The position numbers were made by a program, and so were the translations under genes. The notes under the pieces are model-generated. The model made no database searches, was not told the DNA's origin, and saw nothing but the letters and a program-made list of their open reading frames with translations. From Methylobacillus flagellatus_A (GTDB taxonomy: Bacteria > Pseudomonadota > Gammaproteobacteria > Burkholderiales > Methylophilaceae), in assembly GCF_031344055.1 (NCBI RefSeq), contig NZ_JADBEN010000006.1: DNA of 64,000 nt; one strand, written 5' to 3'. Shown here one piece after another: positions 1 through 7,853 of the stretch (the first letter of the stretch is position 1; each line of letters starts with the position of its first letter).

Positions 1-744
1 GAGGGGTCCAATTTCGCCTACATCGGCCTGAACCTGCAGGATGCCATCCTGCAAAACGCCTTGGTGCGCCAGGCATTGGCGCATGCGATCGACCGCAAAG
101 CCATCATCAAGCATACCCTGGTCGGCGGCAGCCGGCTGGCGGAAAGCATCCTGCCGCCCGAGCACTGGGCGGGCAACGGCAACCTGCAGCCGTACGAATA
201 TGATCCGGCGCTGGCGCGCGAGCTGTTGCAGCGCGCCGGGGTCAGCCTGCCCTTGAAGCTGGTCTACAAGACCTCCACCGATGCCCAGCGGGTCCGGCTC
301 GCTACCATGATGCAGGCGCAGATGCGCGAGGCCGGCATCCAGCTCGACATCCGCAGCCTGGACTGGGGAACGTTCTTTGACGACATCAAGCGCGGCAATT
401 TCCAACTCTACGGCCTGATGTGGGTGGGGATCAAGACGCCGGAAATTTACCACCTGGCGTTCCATTCCTCCTCCATCCCGCCCAAGGGCGCCAATCGCGG
501 CCATTATGCCGACCAAAAGACGGACGAATTGATCGCCGTGAGCGACTGGGCCAATGTCGCGGCGCGCGTTCATGAGCAGTTGCCGTATATCCCGCTCTGG
601 TACGAAGGCCAGTTCGCCGCCACACGCAAGCACATTACGGGCTACCGGCTGCAGCCGGACGGAAGCTGGGACGGCCTGGTCAACGTCAAGCGCAGCAAGC
701 TGAAGTCCGTATTCCCAGGCAAGAACCCATTGGAGGGGTTCTAG
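1..744 (+). CDS. Oligopeptide ABC transporter substrate-binding protein (5' end outside window)
   Basis: The reading frame is open from base 1 and ends in TAG just before the next gene, so only the C-terminal 247 residues are present. The segment with NFAYIGLNLQ followed by VRQALAHAIDRKAII is typical of the C-terminal lobe of SBP_bac_5 (DppA/OppA) proteins, which bind peptides in the periplasm and deliver them to an inner-membrane permease. Two DppB/DppC-type permease genes follow on the same strand. The ATPase subunits are not in the window and may lie upstream. The ligand cannot be read from the sequence; the neighbouring YkuD enzyme and NagZ make murein peptides a reasonable guess. Confidence 0.9.
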   Translation, partial: EGSNFAYIGLNLQDAILQNALVRQALAHAIDRKAIIKHTLVGGSRLAESILPPEHWAGNGNLQPYEYDPALARELLQRAGVSLPLKLVYKTSTDAQRVRLATMMQAQMREAGIQLDIRSLDWGTFFDDIKRGNFQLYGLMWVGIKTPEIYHLAFHSSSIPPKGANRGHYADQKTDELIAVSDWANVAARVHEQLPYIPLWYEGQFAATRKHITGYRLQPDGSWDGLVNVKRSKLKSVFPGKNPLEGF

Positions 745-1227
745 ATGAGGATTGAGGTCTCCATCCCGTTGCAAACGCTGCGCGTGTTCGACGATGCCGG
801 GCGTTTGCTCGGGGAGTATCCTGTATCCACGGCGCTTAACGGGATCGGCGAGCAAAAGAACAGCTACTGCACGCCCCGCGGCCTGCATGTCGTGCGCGCC
901 AAGATCGGAGCAGGGCAGCCGCTGGGCGCGGTTTTCCGCGGACGCAGGCCCACGGGCGAGGTATGGATGCCCGCATTGCATGCGCAACATCCCGGGCGCG
1001 ACTGGATATTGACGCGCATCCTCTGGCTGTCCGGCTGCGAACCCGGTTTCAACCGCCTCGGCAACGTCGACAGCATGCAGCGCTATATCTATATACACGG
1101 CACCCCGGATAGCGAACCCATGGGCGAGCCACATTCCCACGGCTGCATCCGCATGCGCAACGCCGATGTGCGCGAGCTGTTTGACCTGGTGCCGATCGGA
1201 ACCCAAGTGATGGTGCTGGATGCTTAA
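745..1227 (+). CDS. YkuD-domain L,D-transpeptidase/L,D-carboxypeptidase-like protein without signal peptide
   Basis: This 160-residue protein carries the YkuD catalytic signature: a His in IHGT near residue 118, then SHGCIRM with the nucleophile Cys134. YkuD enzymes act on the L-Lys/mDAP-D-Ala bond of peptidoglycan stem peptides, as transpeptidases or as L,D-carboxypeptidases. The N-terminus (MRIEVSIPLQTLRVFDD) goes straight into the domain with no signal peptide or membrane segment, so the product is probably cytoplasmic. It lies directly between the binding-protein and permease genes, starts right after the upstream stop and overlaps dppB by 8 bases. A signal-less YkuD L,D-carboxypeptidase (ElsL of Acinetobacter) is known in murein recycling, and I infer a similar role. 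Periplasmic cross-linking is the less likely alternative. Confidence 0.85.
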   Translation: MRIEVSIPLQTLRVFDDAGRLLGEYPVSTALNGIGEQKNSYCTPRGLHVVRAKIGAGQPLGAVFRGRRPTGEVWMPALHAQHPGRDWILTRILWLSGCEPGFNRLGNVDSMQRYIYIHGTPDSEPMGEPHSHGCIRMRNADVRELFDLVPIGTQVMVLDA

Positions 1228-2131
1228 ACGCGTGCTGGGCATTGTGCCGGTGGTCTTCGGCGTCCTGCTGCTCACATTCCTGCTGGTGCACCTGGTGCCG
1301 GGCGACCCGGTCGAGGTGATGCTGGGCGAGTCCGCCCCCATGGCGGACCGCGACAAGCTGCGTGCGGACTTGGGGCTGGACAAGCCCTTACCGGTGCAAT
1401 TCGCCCATTACCTGGCAGCGTTGTCACACGGGGATTTCGGCCGCTCCATCCACAGCCGCAAGCCGATCGCGGATACCTTGCTGGAGCGCCTGCCCGCCAC
1501 TGCCAGCCTGGCGTTGTGCGCCTTGTTGATTGCCATCGGGCTGGGCTTGCCCCTGGGAATTGCCGCCGCCTTGAGGCAGGACAAATGGCAGGATAGCCTG
1601 GCGACATTGCTGAGCCTGGCCTTGTCCGCCATGCCGCATTTCTGGCTCGGCCCCTTGCTGATGCTGCTGCTGGCGTTATGGCTGGGCCTGTTGCCGGTCA
1701 GCGGCATGAGCGAGCCGGGTTCCATCGTGCTGCCTGCGCTGACCTTGGGCTTCGGCCTTGCGGCCATTCTCACGCGCATGACCCGCGCCAGCCTGCTGGA
1801 AGTATTGAACGAGGATTTTGTCCGTACGGCGCGCGCCAAGGGCATCAGCGAACGCAAGGTGATCCTGCGGCATGCCTTGCGGGCTGCGTTGTTGCCGATC
1901 GTCACAGTGGTGGGCCTGCAACTGGGCAGCCTGCTGGCCGGTACGGTGATTACCGAGACGGTGTTCGGCTGGGAAGGCGTAGGGCGGTTGCTGGTGGAGT
2001 CGATAGAAAAACGCGATTATCCGGTGACGCAGGCCTGCGTCGTGGTGATTGCGCTGACTTACGTCGTGATCAACCTCCTGACCGATCTCCTGTATGCCCG
2101 GCTCGATCCCAGGGTGAGGTTCGCCTCGTGA
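1220..2131 (+). CDS. dppB: Peptide ABC transporter permease, DppB type
   Basis: This is a 303-residue integral membrane protein of the DppB/OppB family. It opens with a transmembrane segment followed by LVHLVPGDPVEVMLG, typical of this family. The C-terminal half has the EAA-type loop (TRASLLEVLNEDFVRTARAKG) that contacts the ATPase. It forms the translocation pore with the next gene product. The ATG lies inside the end of the YkuD gene, and its TGA overlaps the GTG of dppC, so the three genes are probably translationally coupled. The length is normal for the family. Confidence 0.93.
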   Translation: MLKRVLGIVPVVFGVLLLTFLLVHLVPGDPVEVMLGESAPMADRDKLRADLGLDKPLPVQFAHYLAALSHGDFGRSIHSRKPIADTLLERLPATASLALCALLIAIGLGLPLGIAAALRQDKWQDSLATLLSLALSAMPHFWLGPLLMLLLALWLGLLPVSGMSEPGSIVLPALTLGFGLAAILTRMTRASLLEVLNEDFVRTARAKGISERKVILRHALRAALLPIVTVVGLQLGSLLAGTVITETVFGWEGVGRLLVESIEKRDYPVTQACVVVIALTYVVINLLTDLLYARLDPRVRFAS

Positions 2132-2922
2132 AGCGTTGGCCATATTGGGTGTTGGCCTTCTGGCTCGCGGTGGTGGCATGCTCGCTATTGCTCGACCTGA
2201 AGCCGGACGACATCGACTTGGCACAAGTGTTGGTTGCACCGGGAACATATCATGTGCTCGGCACCGACGACCTCGGCCGCGATATCGCCGCGCGGCTTGC
2301 CGCCGGGGCGGGCGTTTCCATGCTGGTGGCATTGCTGGTGACGGCCGTGACGCTGAGCGTGGGCACCGCGGCCGGATTGCTTGCCGGCTATTGCGGCGGC
2401 TGGGTGGACCGGGCGCTGATGCAGGTGACGGACGTATTCCTGGCCTTTCCCGGCATTCTGCTGGCGATCGCATTTGCCGCCGTGCTAGGGCCCGGCCTGG
2501 ACAACCTGCTGCTGGCATTGTGCATGACTTCCTGGGTGGGCTATGCCCGCCTGACGCGCGCGCAGGCCCTGAGCCTGCGCCAGCGCCAGCATGTGCAGGC
2601 GGCGCAATCGCTGGGGGCATCCGCAGGCCGCATCATGCGCAAGCACATGCTGCCCCTGTTGGCGGCGCCATTGGTGGTGGAAGCGACTTACAGCATCGCT
2701 GGTCTGGTAATCGCCGAAGCTAGCCTGTCTTTCCTCGGGCTGGGCATCCAGGCGCCACATGCCTCCTGGGGCGCCATGCTCAGGGACGGCGTGCGCTATC
2801 TGCTGGTCGCGCCGCATTACGTACTGGCGGTGGGCATCAGCCTGATGTCGGTGGTGCTGGCGGTCAACGTGCTCGGAGACCAACTGCGCGACGCTTGGGA
2901 TGTCAGGCGAGCCAGGGATTGA
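2128..2922 (+). CDS. dppC: Peptide ABC transporter permease, DppC type
   Basis: The protein has 264 residues if read from the GTG at 2128, which overlaps the dppB stop (GTGA). The frame stays open further upstream, but only from this GTG does the protein begin like a DppC (KRWPYWVLAFWLAVV). The N-terminal family signature VLGTDDLGRDI is present after the first membrane segment, and the EAA loop (LTRAQALSLRQRQHVQAAQS) lies in the middle. It is the second pore subunit and heterodimerises with DppB. No ATPase gene follows; the next gene encodes an unrelated transporter. Confidence 0.92.
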   Translation: MKRWPYWVLAFWLAVVACSLLLDLKPDDIDLAQVLVAPGTYHVLGTDDLGRDIAARLAAGAGVSMLVALLVTAVTLSVGTAAGLLAGYCGGWVDRALMQVTDVFLAFPGILLAIAFAAVLGPGLDNLLLALCMTSWVGYARLTRAQALSLRQRQHVQAAQSLGASAGRIMRKHMLPLLAAPLVVEATYSIAGLVIAEASLSFLGLGIQAPHASWGAMLRDGVRYLLVAPHYVLAVGISLMSVVLAVNVLGDQLRDAWDVRRARD

Positions 2923-2933
2923 GAGGAAGGACC

Positions 2934-3632
2934 ATGCAACAGCGCACTTACCGGTACTATGATTTCGTGATGGTGGCGTTCGTGGTGGTGCTGGTCTGCT
3001 CCAACCTCATCGGCCCGGCCAAGATCGCCCAGCTCGATTTGCCGCTGGTCGGCACCCTCACTTTCGGCGCCGGCGTTCTGTTCTTCCCGATTTCCTACGT
3101 GTTTGGCGACGTGCTGACCGAAGTCTACGGCTATGCCCGCTCGCGCCGCGTGATCTGGACCGGGTTTGCCGCACTCGCATTCGCTTCTGCGATGGCCTGG
3201 ATCATCGTCGCCTTGCCGCCCGCCCCGTTCTGGGAGAACCAGCGCGCCTACGAGATCGCGTTCGGCTCGGCGTGGCGCATATCGCTGGCCGGGTTGATCG
3301 CCTTTGCCTGCGGCGAGTTCGTCAACTCCATAGTGCTGGCGAAAATGAAGGTCTGGACCGAAGGGCGCTGGCTCTGGATGCGCACCATAGGCTCCACCAT
3401 CGTCGGCGAAGGCGTGGATTCTTTGCTGTTCTACCCGCTGGCATTCTATGGCAGCGGCATCATTCCGGACGATAAACTGCCGCTGGTGATGCTGGCGCAA
3501 TTTCTCGCCAAGACCGGGGTTGAGGTAGTATTGACGCCGGTGACCTACCGCGTGGTGGCATTCCTCAAGCGCGCCGAGAACGAGGACTACTACGACAGGC
3601 ATACCGATTTCAATCCGTTCCGCCTGCAATAG
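2934..3632 (+). CDS. yhhQ: Queuosine precursor transporter, YhhQ/VUT family
   Basis: This 232-residue membrane protein starts at the ATG at 2934, preceded by a good ribosome binding site (GAGGAAGG). The sequence CSNLIGPAKIAQL, then FGAGVLFFPISYVFGDVLTEVYGYARSRRVIW, identifies the YhhQ (VUT/DUF165) family. E. coli YhhQ imports the queuosine precursors preQ0/preQ1. About six transmembrane helices can be seen. It lies 11 bases after dppC and 31 bases before nagZ on the same strand. No queuosine biosynthesis gene lies nearby and no preQ1 riboswitch was recognised upstream. Confidence 0.88.
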   Translation: MQQRTYRYYDFVMVAFVVVLVCSNLIGPAKIAQLDLPLVGTLTFGAGVLFFPISYVFGDVLTEVYGYARSRRVIWTGFAALAFASAMAWIIVALPPAPFWENQRAYEIAFGSAWRISLAGLIAFACGEFVNSIVLAKMKVWTEGRWLWMRTIGSTIVGEGVDSLLFYPLAFYGSGIIPDDKLPLVMLAQFLAKTGVEVVLTPVTYRVVAFLKRAENEDYYDRHTDFNPFRLQ

Positions 3633-3663
3633 CGGGCTTTTACACTGACTTGACTGAATAAAC

Positions 3664-4713
3664 ATGACACTAGGCCCCATCATGCTCGATGTCGTCGGCA
3701 CCGAGCTTACCAAGGAAGACATTCGCCGCATCCGCCATCCCCTGGTGGGCGGCGTCATTCTTTTCGCGCGTAATTTCGAGTCGCCAGCACAGCTCAAGGC
3801 GCTGACGGACAGCATCCATGCCGTGCGCCAGCCCCCCTTGCTGATTGCTGTCGATCATGAAGGCGGGCGCGTGCAGCGCTTCCGCGAGGGCTTTACGCGC
3901 ATCCCCCCGATGCGCGAGTTCGGCAAGATATGGGACGAACATCCGCGCAAGGCTAGGCAACTGGCGGAGGAAGCGGGCTGGATCATCGCGGCGGAGCTAC
4001 GCGCGCATGGCATTGATTTCAGCTTCACGCCCGTGCTCGACATGGATTACGGCGAAAGCCAGGTGATCGGCGACCGCGCCTTCCACGGGGACAAGCAAGC
4101 CATCAACGAACTGGCGTTTTCACTGATGCAGGGCCTCAAGCGCGGCGGCATGGCGGCCGTGGGCAAGCATTTCCCCGGCCATGGCTATGTGGTGGCCGAT
4201 TCCCATGTGGCGATCCCCGTGGACGAGCGCGATTTCGACCAGATCGCCTCAACCGATATGCAGACCTTCCGCCAGCTCATCGACGACGGCATCCAGGCCA
4301 TCATGCCCGCCCATGTCATCTATCCCAAGGTGGACGACAAGCCCGCAGGCTTCTCCGAGCGCTGGTTGCAAAAAGTGCTGCGCCAGCGCCTGGGTTTCAA
4401 CGGCGTGATCTTCAGCGACGACCTCTCAATGGAGGGCGCAGGCGTGGCGGGCGACGTGACCCAGCGGGCACTTGCGGCGCTCAACGCGGGTTGCGACATG
4501 GTGCTGCTCTGCAACCAGCCTGAGAAGGCAGACGAACTGCTTGCCAATTTAAAATGGGACATCCAGGCGCAAAGCCTGGCACGGCTTGCCCGCATGCATG
4601 GCGGGCGGCATCCTTCCAGCATGGTGGCCCTGCATGAAGACCCTGACTTCATGCATGCGGTACACCGGGTCGGCCTGGTAGGGAAGGCAGATGGGGATTT
4701 GCCGTTTGTTTGA
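3664..4713 (+). CDS. nagZ: Beta-N-acetylhexosaminidase NagZ
   Basis: This cytoplasmic glycoside hydrolase family 3 enzyme removes N-acetylglucosamine from anhydro-muropeptides during cell-wall recycling. It has 349 residues, close to E. coli NagZ (341). The substrate-binding motif KHFPGHG starts at Lys168, and the nucleophile region FSDDLSMEG lies near residue 252. The N-terminal GPIMLDVVGTELTKEDIRRI and GVILFARNFES match the family. It is last in the rightward run that begins with the peptide transporter and the YkuD gene, which fits a shared role in recycling murein fragments. A bidirectional terminator follows. Confidence 0.95.
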   Translation: MTLGPIMLDVVGTELTKEDIRRIRHPLVGGVILFARNFESPAQLKALTDSIHAVRQPPLLIAVDHEGGRVQRFREGFTRIPPMREFGKIWDEHPRKARQLAEEAGWIIAAELRAHGIDFSFTPVLDMDYGESQVIGDRAFHGDKQAINELAFSLMQGLKRGGMAAVGKHFPGHGYVVADSHVAIPVDERDFDQIASTDMQTFRQLIDDGIQAIMPAHVIYPKVDDKPAGFSERWLQKVLRQRLGFNGVIFSDDLSMEGAGVAGDVTQRALAALNAGCDMVLLCNQPEKADELLANLKWDIQAQSLARLARMHGGRHPSSMVALHEDPDFMHAVHRVGLVGKADGDLPFV

Positions 4714-4766
4714 TGCCTAGATTTATTCAGAAGAGCGGCTCTAGAATTCTTTATTGATGAATAGGC

Positions 4767-4797
4767 AATAAAAAACCCGCCGGAGCGGGTTTTTATC
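4767..4797. terminator. Bidirectional rho-independent terminator between nagZ and PEP-CTERM gene
   Basis: AAAACCCGC, a CGGA loop and GCGGGTTTT form a GC-rich hairpin with A-runs on the left and T-runs on the right. It can therefore terminate both the rightward nagZ transcript and the leftward PEP-CTERM transcript that ends at 4814. Confidence 0.85.
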
Positions 4798-4813
4798 AGT
4801 TCGATGCCAAAAA

Positions 4814-5353
4814 TTAGGCGGAGAACTTGGAGCGGCTACGTGCAGCGAAGCCGATCAGGCCGAGGCCCAGGGCCAGCATACCGTAGGTGCTTGGCTCTGG
4901 CACAGCTGCTGTAATAGTACCAGCATAGGTGGCATTGAAACCACTAGGGATGGTAGCTGAGCCAGCAATCTTGAGCCAGTATGTTGCAGGGCCATCTACG
5001 TTACCGGTCAGGTAACCAAAAGACAATGATGGAAGAGGGCTGGAAGTATTACCTGTGCTCAGCAGAGTGCCATCTATAGCAGTATAAAGATCGAAGTTTG
5101 TGAAAGAGATAGCACCTACCGGAGTGCTGGCGCTGAAAGTTGCATTGAGGAAACGATCGCCATCAACAGTGAATGCAAGCCAGTGAGTGAAGGAACCATC
5201 GCCAATAAACCCTTCATGTGCGAAGTTGTAGACTTCTATATCTGGAGAAGCGTTTTGATCACCACCAACCAGAACTGGATTAGCATAAGCACCAGCAGAT
5301 GCGCCAATCAGCGAAACAGCCAACAGAATTGCCTTGAAATTCATTGCTTTCAT
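4814..5353 (-). CDS. PEP-CTERM sorting domain-containing protein
   Basis: This is a 179-residue secreted protein. From the ATG at 5353, preceded by AGGGG, it has a signal peptide (MKAMNFKAILLAVSLIGASA, cleavage after AYA). A beta-rich middle follows, then the C-terminal sorting signal: VPEPSTYGMLALGLG, a short hydrophobic stretch, and a basic tail (ARSRSK). PEP-CTERM proteins are processed by an exosortase and released to the surface or extracellular matrix. The frame is open further upstream to 5530, but that extension is AT-rich and not protein-like. A start at 5344 is also possible. The function of the central domain is unknown. The gene has a lower GC content than its neighbours. Confidence 0.85.
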   Translation of the reverse strand: MKAMNFKAILLAVSLIGASAGAYANPVLVGGDQNASPDIEVYNFAHEGFIGDGSFTHWLAFTVDGDRFLNATFSASTPVGAISFTNFDLYTAIDGTLLSTGNTSSPLPSLSFGYLTGNVDGPATYWLKIAGSATIPSGFNATYAGTITAAVPEPSTYGMLALGLGLIGFAARSRSKFSA

Positions 5354-5752
5354 TGCATTGCCCCTAAAGTTGAAGTGGATGAAAGTGAAGCTAGTCAATA
5401 TCTTAGAATATTGAATAAAACTGAATTGACGAGACAAGAATATGATGGAGAAAAGAGGGGGGCAATAGCCCGAATGCACTAACCGAGTCGGGACGTCCCG
5501 ATACAACAGGTGCAGATTGTAGTAGTGCACATTGCGGGCGAAGTCAATTGTTCCCGGAGAGTGGTTTAGTTTCGCTGTGCATCTTGAATGATGGTTTTTT
5601 TGATATTTTTAAGAGAGCTAATGAAAAAAATCATTATGCAGGTTTTGGTATGGCGTATTTATTACTGCCAATCACGGCGATATGGTTGAAACTTTCACGG
5701 TTATTGGCTAGTCTTAGCTCTAGTTTCGGTTTTTCTTAGGGGGTACATCTAG
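5354..5752. other. Intergenic region with nested inverted repeats and promoter area
   Basis: This 399-base AT-rich gap separates the leftward PEP-CTERM gene from the rightward Bax-inhibitor gene. It holds a 14-bp perfect palindrome (5488-5501) inside a larger imperfect inverted repeat (5468-5481 with 5523-5539). A weak sigma-70-like pair lies before the next gene: TTGAAA at 5686-5691 and TAGTCT at 5709-5714, 17 bases apart. The only open frames are short and lack a convincing start site. Confidence 0.6.
5468..5539. repeat. Nested palindromes upstream of PEP-CTERM gene
   Basis: The outer arms GCCCGAATGCACTA (5468-5481) and TAGTGCACATTGCGGGC (5523-5539) are inverted repeats with a small insertion in one arm. 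Between them is the perfect palindrome TCGGGACGTCCCGA (5488-5501). It could be an operator or a leader structure for the leftward PEP-CTERM gene, which starts about 115-135 bases away. Confidence 0.6.
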
Positions 5753-6439
5753 ATGCAAACGAATTATCAAGTCGCCAATACCCAAACGCTGCCGGCAGGC
5801 GCGCACAAGGTATTGCGGAATACTTACATGATGCTGGGCCTGACCATGGTGCCGACCGTGATCGGCGCGCTGGTCGGCATGTCCATGAATTTCTCGTGGA
5901 TGGCCGCCAGCCCGATCATGTCCTCGCTGATCATGCTGGCCGTGATGTTCGGCCTGTTCTTCGCGATTTCCGCCAACCGCAACAACAGTTTCGGCGTGGT
6001 ATTGCTGCTGGGCCTGACCTTCTTCATGGGCCTGATGCTCGGCCCCATCCTGCAGGTGGCTTTGAACCTGCGCAACGGCGGTCAATTGGTTGGCCTGGCT
6101 GCAGGCGGCACCGGCCTGATCTTCCTGACCCTGGCCGGGATCGCAAGTACTACCAAGAAGGATTTCAGTTTCCTCGGCAATTTCCTGTTCGTCGGCTTGA
6201 TTCTGTTGATCATTGCCTCGCTGGCTAACCTGTTCTTCCAGGTGCCTGCCGCTTCGCTGGCGATCTCTGCCGTGGCAGTGCTGTTGTTCTCCGGCTTCAT
6301 CCTGTTCGATGTGAATCGCATCGTGCGCGGTGGCGAGACCAACTACGTGATGGCAACACTGGCCTTGTACATCAACATCTACAACCTGTTTGTCAATCTG
6401 CTGCAATTGCTGATGGCATTCATGGGCGAGCGTGATTGA
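5753..6439 (+). CDS. Bax inhibitor-1/YccA family membrane protein
   Basis: The 228-residue protein has seven predicted membrane segments. The N-terminal HKVLRNTYMMLGLTM and the conserved FLGNFLFVGLILLIIASL, followed by LFSGFILFDVNRIVRGGETNYV, match the UPF0005/BI-1 family (E. coli YccA, YbhL). YccA is a substrate and modulator of the FtsH protease; many homologues have no known function. A ribosome binding site (AGGGGG) lies 10 bases before the ATG, and a terminator follows the stop. It appears to be a single-gene transcription unit. Confidence 0.9.
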   Translation: MQTNYQVANTQTLPAGAHKVLRNTYMMLGLTMVPTVIGALVGMSMNFSWMAASPIMSSLIMLAVMFGLFFAISANRNNSFGVVLLLGLTFFMGLMLGPILQVALNLRNGGQLVGLAAGGTGLIFLTLAGIASTTKKDFSFLGNFLFVGLILLIIASLANLFFQVPAASLAISAVAVLLFSGFILFDVNRIVRGGETNYVMATLALYINIYNLFVNLLQLLMAFMGERD

Positions 6440-6459
6440 TCTTTAGCCGCTGAGTCAAG

Positions 6460-6488
6460 AACCCGTCCTTGTGGCGGGTTTTTTTTTT
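6460..6488 (+). terminator. Rho-independent terminator after Bax inhibitor-1 gene
   Basis: The arms AACCCG and CGGGTT close a short loop and are followed by an uninterrupted run of about ten T residues. It lies 20 bases after the stop codon. Confidence 0.85.
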
Positions 6489-6525
6489 CGGCATATCATT
6501 AGGCATATCCTGTCGAATCCAATAC

Positions 6526-7590
6526 ATGACTGACCTTACCGCCAACTGGCCTTCCCTCGGCTCAGCGATCAAGCAGCGCACGCCCGGCATCCCGGTGACC
6601 AAATGCCTGATAGCCGCCAACCTGCTGGTGTTTGTGCTGATGTTGTTCAATGGCGCCGGTTTCTGGCACTCCCCGAACACTGTACAGCTTGCCTGGGGAG
6701 CCAATTTCGGCCCGGCGACGCAGGATGGGGAGTGGTGGCGTTTGTTCACCGCCTTGTTCCTGCATTTCGGCGCCGTGCACCTGACGCTGAACATGATCGC
6801 GTTCTGGGACGGCGGCCAGCTCGTGGAGCGCATGTACGGCCATTGGCGTTACCTTGCGATCTATCTGGTCAGCGGCTTGGCGGGCAACCTGCTTTCTCTG
6901 GTGTGGCAAGGCAACCAGGCGGTATCAGGAGGCGCCTCGGGCGCGATTTTCGGCATCTACGGCGCGATGATCGTTTTCCTCTGGCTGGAAAGGGCATTGC
7001 TGGACCGCCATGAGTTCCGCTGGCTGTTCGGCGGCGCTTGCGTATTCGCCGTCGCGACCATCGCATTGGGTTTCATGATTCCCGCAATCGATAATGCAGC
7101 GCATATCGGCGGGTTTGTCGCGGGTATGCTGACCGGCTTGCTGTTGATGCGCGGCTTGAAGCCGCAAGAAGTAGTGCCGCGCCTGCCCAGGCTGATCGGC
7201 GGCGGCTTGCTGCTGGCTGCCGTTTCCATCATGCTGCTCAAGCTGCCCACGCCTAAATACAGCTGGGGCGATGAATTGCTGTTGCAGAAGGAAATCAATG
7301 CCTTTATCCAGGAAGACCAGGCGATCAACCGCTCCTGGCTGCATATCATGCATGAAAGCAAGCAGGGCAACGTGACTTATCTGGAGCTGGGGGAGCAGAT
7401 CGAGAACGATATCACCGACCGCTACCAGGAGCGCTACGAGGCCTTGTCGCAACTGCCCTACGACCCCAACCTGCCGTCTGCAGCCAAGCTGGAGAACATA
7501 CTGCAATACACCAAGCAAAAGCGCGATGCTTCCCGGGCTTTGGCCGAGGAGCTCAAGCAGGGCAGGAAGCCGGCCAAACCTGCTCCTTGA
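6526..7590 (+). CDS. Rhomboid family intramembrane serine protease
   Basis: This 354-residue membrane protein starts at the ATG at 6526; an in-frame start at 6469 would fall inside the preceding terminator. The rhomboid catalytic dyad is clear: Ser138 in GGASGAIFGIYGA and His193 in AAHIGGFVAG. The conserved loop HLTLNMIAFWDGG is also present. Rhomboids cleave membrane proteins within or near their transmembrane helices. The core ends near residue 240. It is followed by a charged, helical C-terminal extension of about 100 residues with one hydrophobic segment at its start. The extension is not part of the catalytic fold and may bind a partner. The substrate is unknown. Confidence 0.92.
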   Translation: MTDLTANWPSLGSAIKQRTPGIPVTKCLIAANLLVFVLMLFNGAGFWHSPNTVQLAWGANFGPATQDGEWWRLFTALFLHFGAVHLTLNMIAFWDGGQLVERMYGHWRYLAIYLVSGLAGNLLSLVWQGNQAVSGGASGAIFGIYGAMIVFLWLERALLDRHEFRWLFGGACVFAVATIALGFMIPAIDNAAHIGGFVAGMLTGLLLMRGLKPQEVVPRLPRLIGGGLLLAAVSIMLLKLPTPKYSWGDELLLQKEINAFIQEDQAINRSWLHIMHESKQGNVTYLELGEQIENDITDRYQERYEALSQLPYDPNLPSAAKLENILQYTKQKRDASRALAEELKQGRKPAKPAP

Positions 7591-7598
7591 GCATTGGC

Positions 7599-7814
7599 CT
7601 ACCTGGTCTTGAGCCTGTCCAGCCATGTCACTAGCAGCGATAGCAGCCAGAGCATGGCCTTGAACGTGTTCATGACCGGGATCAGGCTCCAGAACACGCT
7701 GCCGAGAATCTGCCTGCAGAGCATGGATTTGAAGCAGGCCGTCTTGTAGATGGTGGAAAGCAGGCACAGCCCAAGCGATACGAAGTAGACCACGATATAC
7801 TCTTCTGGAATCAT
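7599..7814 (-). CDS. Small two-helix membrane protein, hypothetical
   Basis: This 71-residue protein has two hydrophobic segments (EEYIVVYFVSLGLCLLSTIY and an Ala/Leu/Trp-rich stretch near residues 40-65). I do not recognise a family. It is probably real because a perfect AGGAGG ribosome binding site lies 5 bases before the ATG at 7814, and it fits tightly between the converging rhomboid gene and tadA. It is probably cotranscribed with the tadA operon upstream, 39 bases away. Confidence 0.6.
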   Translation of the reverse strand: MIPEEYIVVYFVSLGLCLLSTIYKTACFKSMLCRQILGSVFWSLIPVMNTFKAMLWLLSLLVTWLDRLKTR

Positions 7815-7853
7815 TGTTTCCTCCTCGGTTTTCCTGCCTGTTCATCCAGGCGT

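Noticed and set aside
5548..5739. 63-residue open frame before the Bax-inhibitor gene
   Set aside because: It is AT-rich, has no ribosome binding site and overlaps the probable promoter region.
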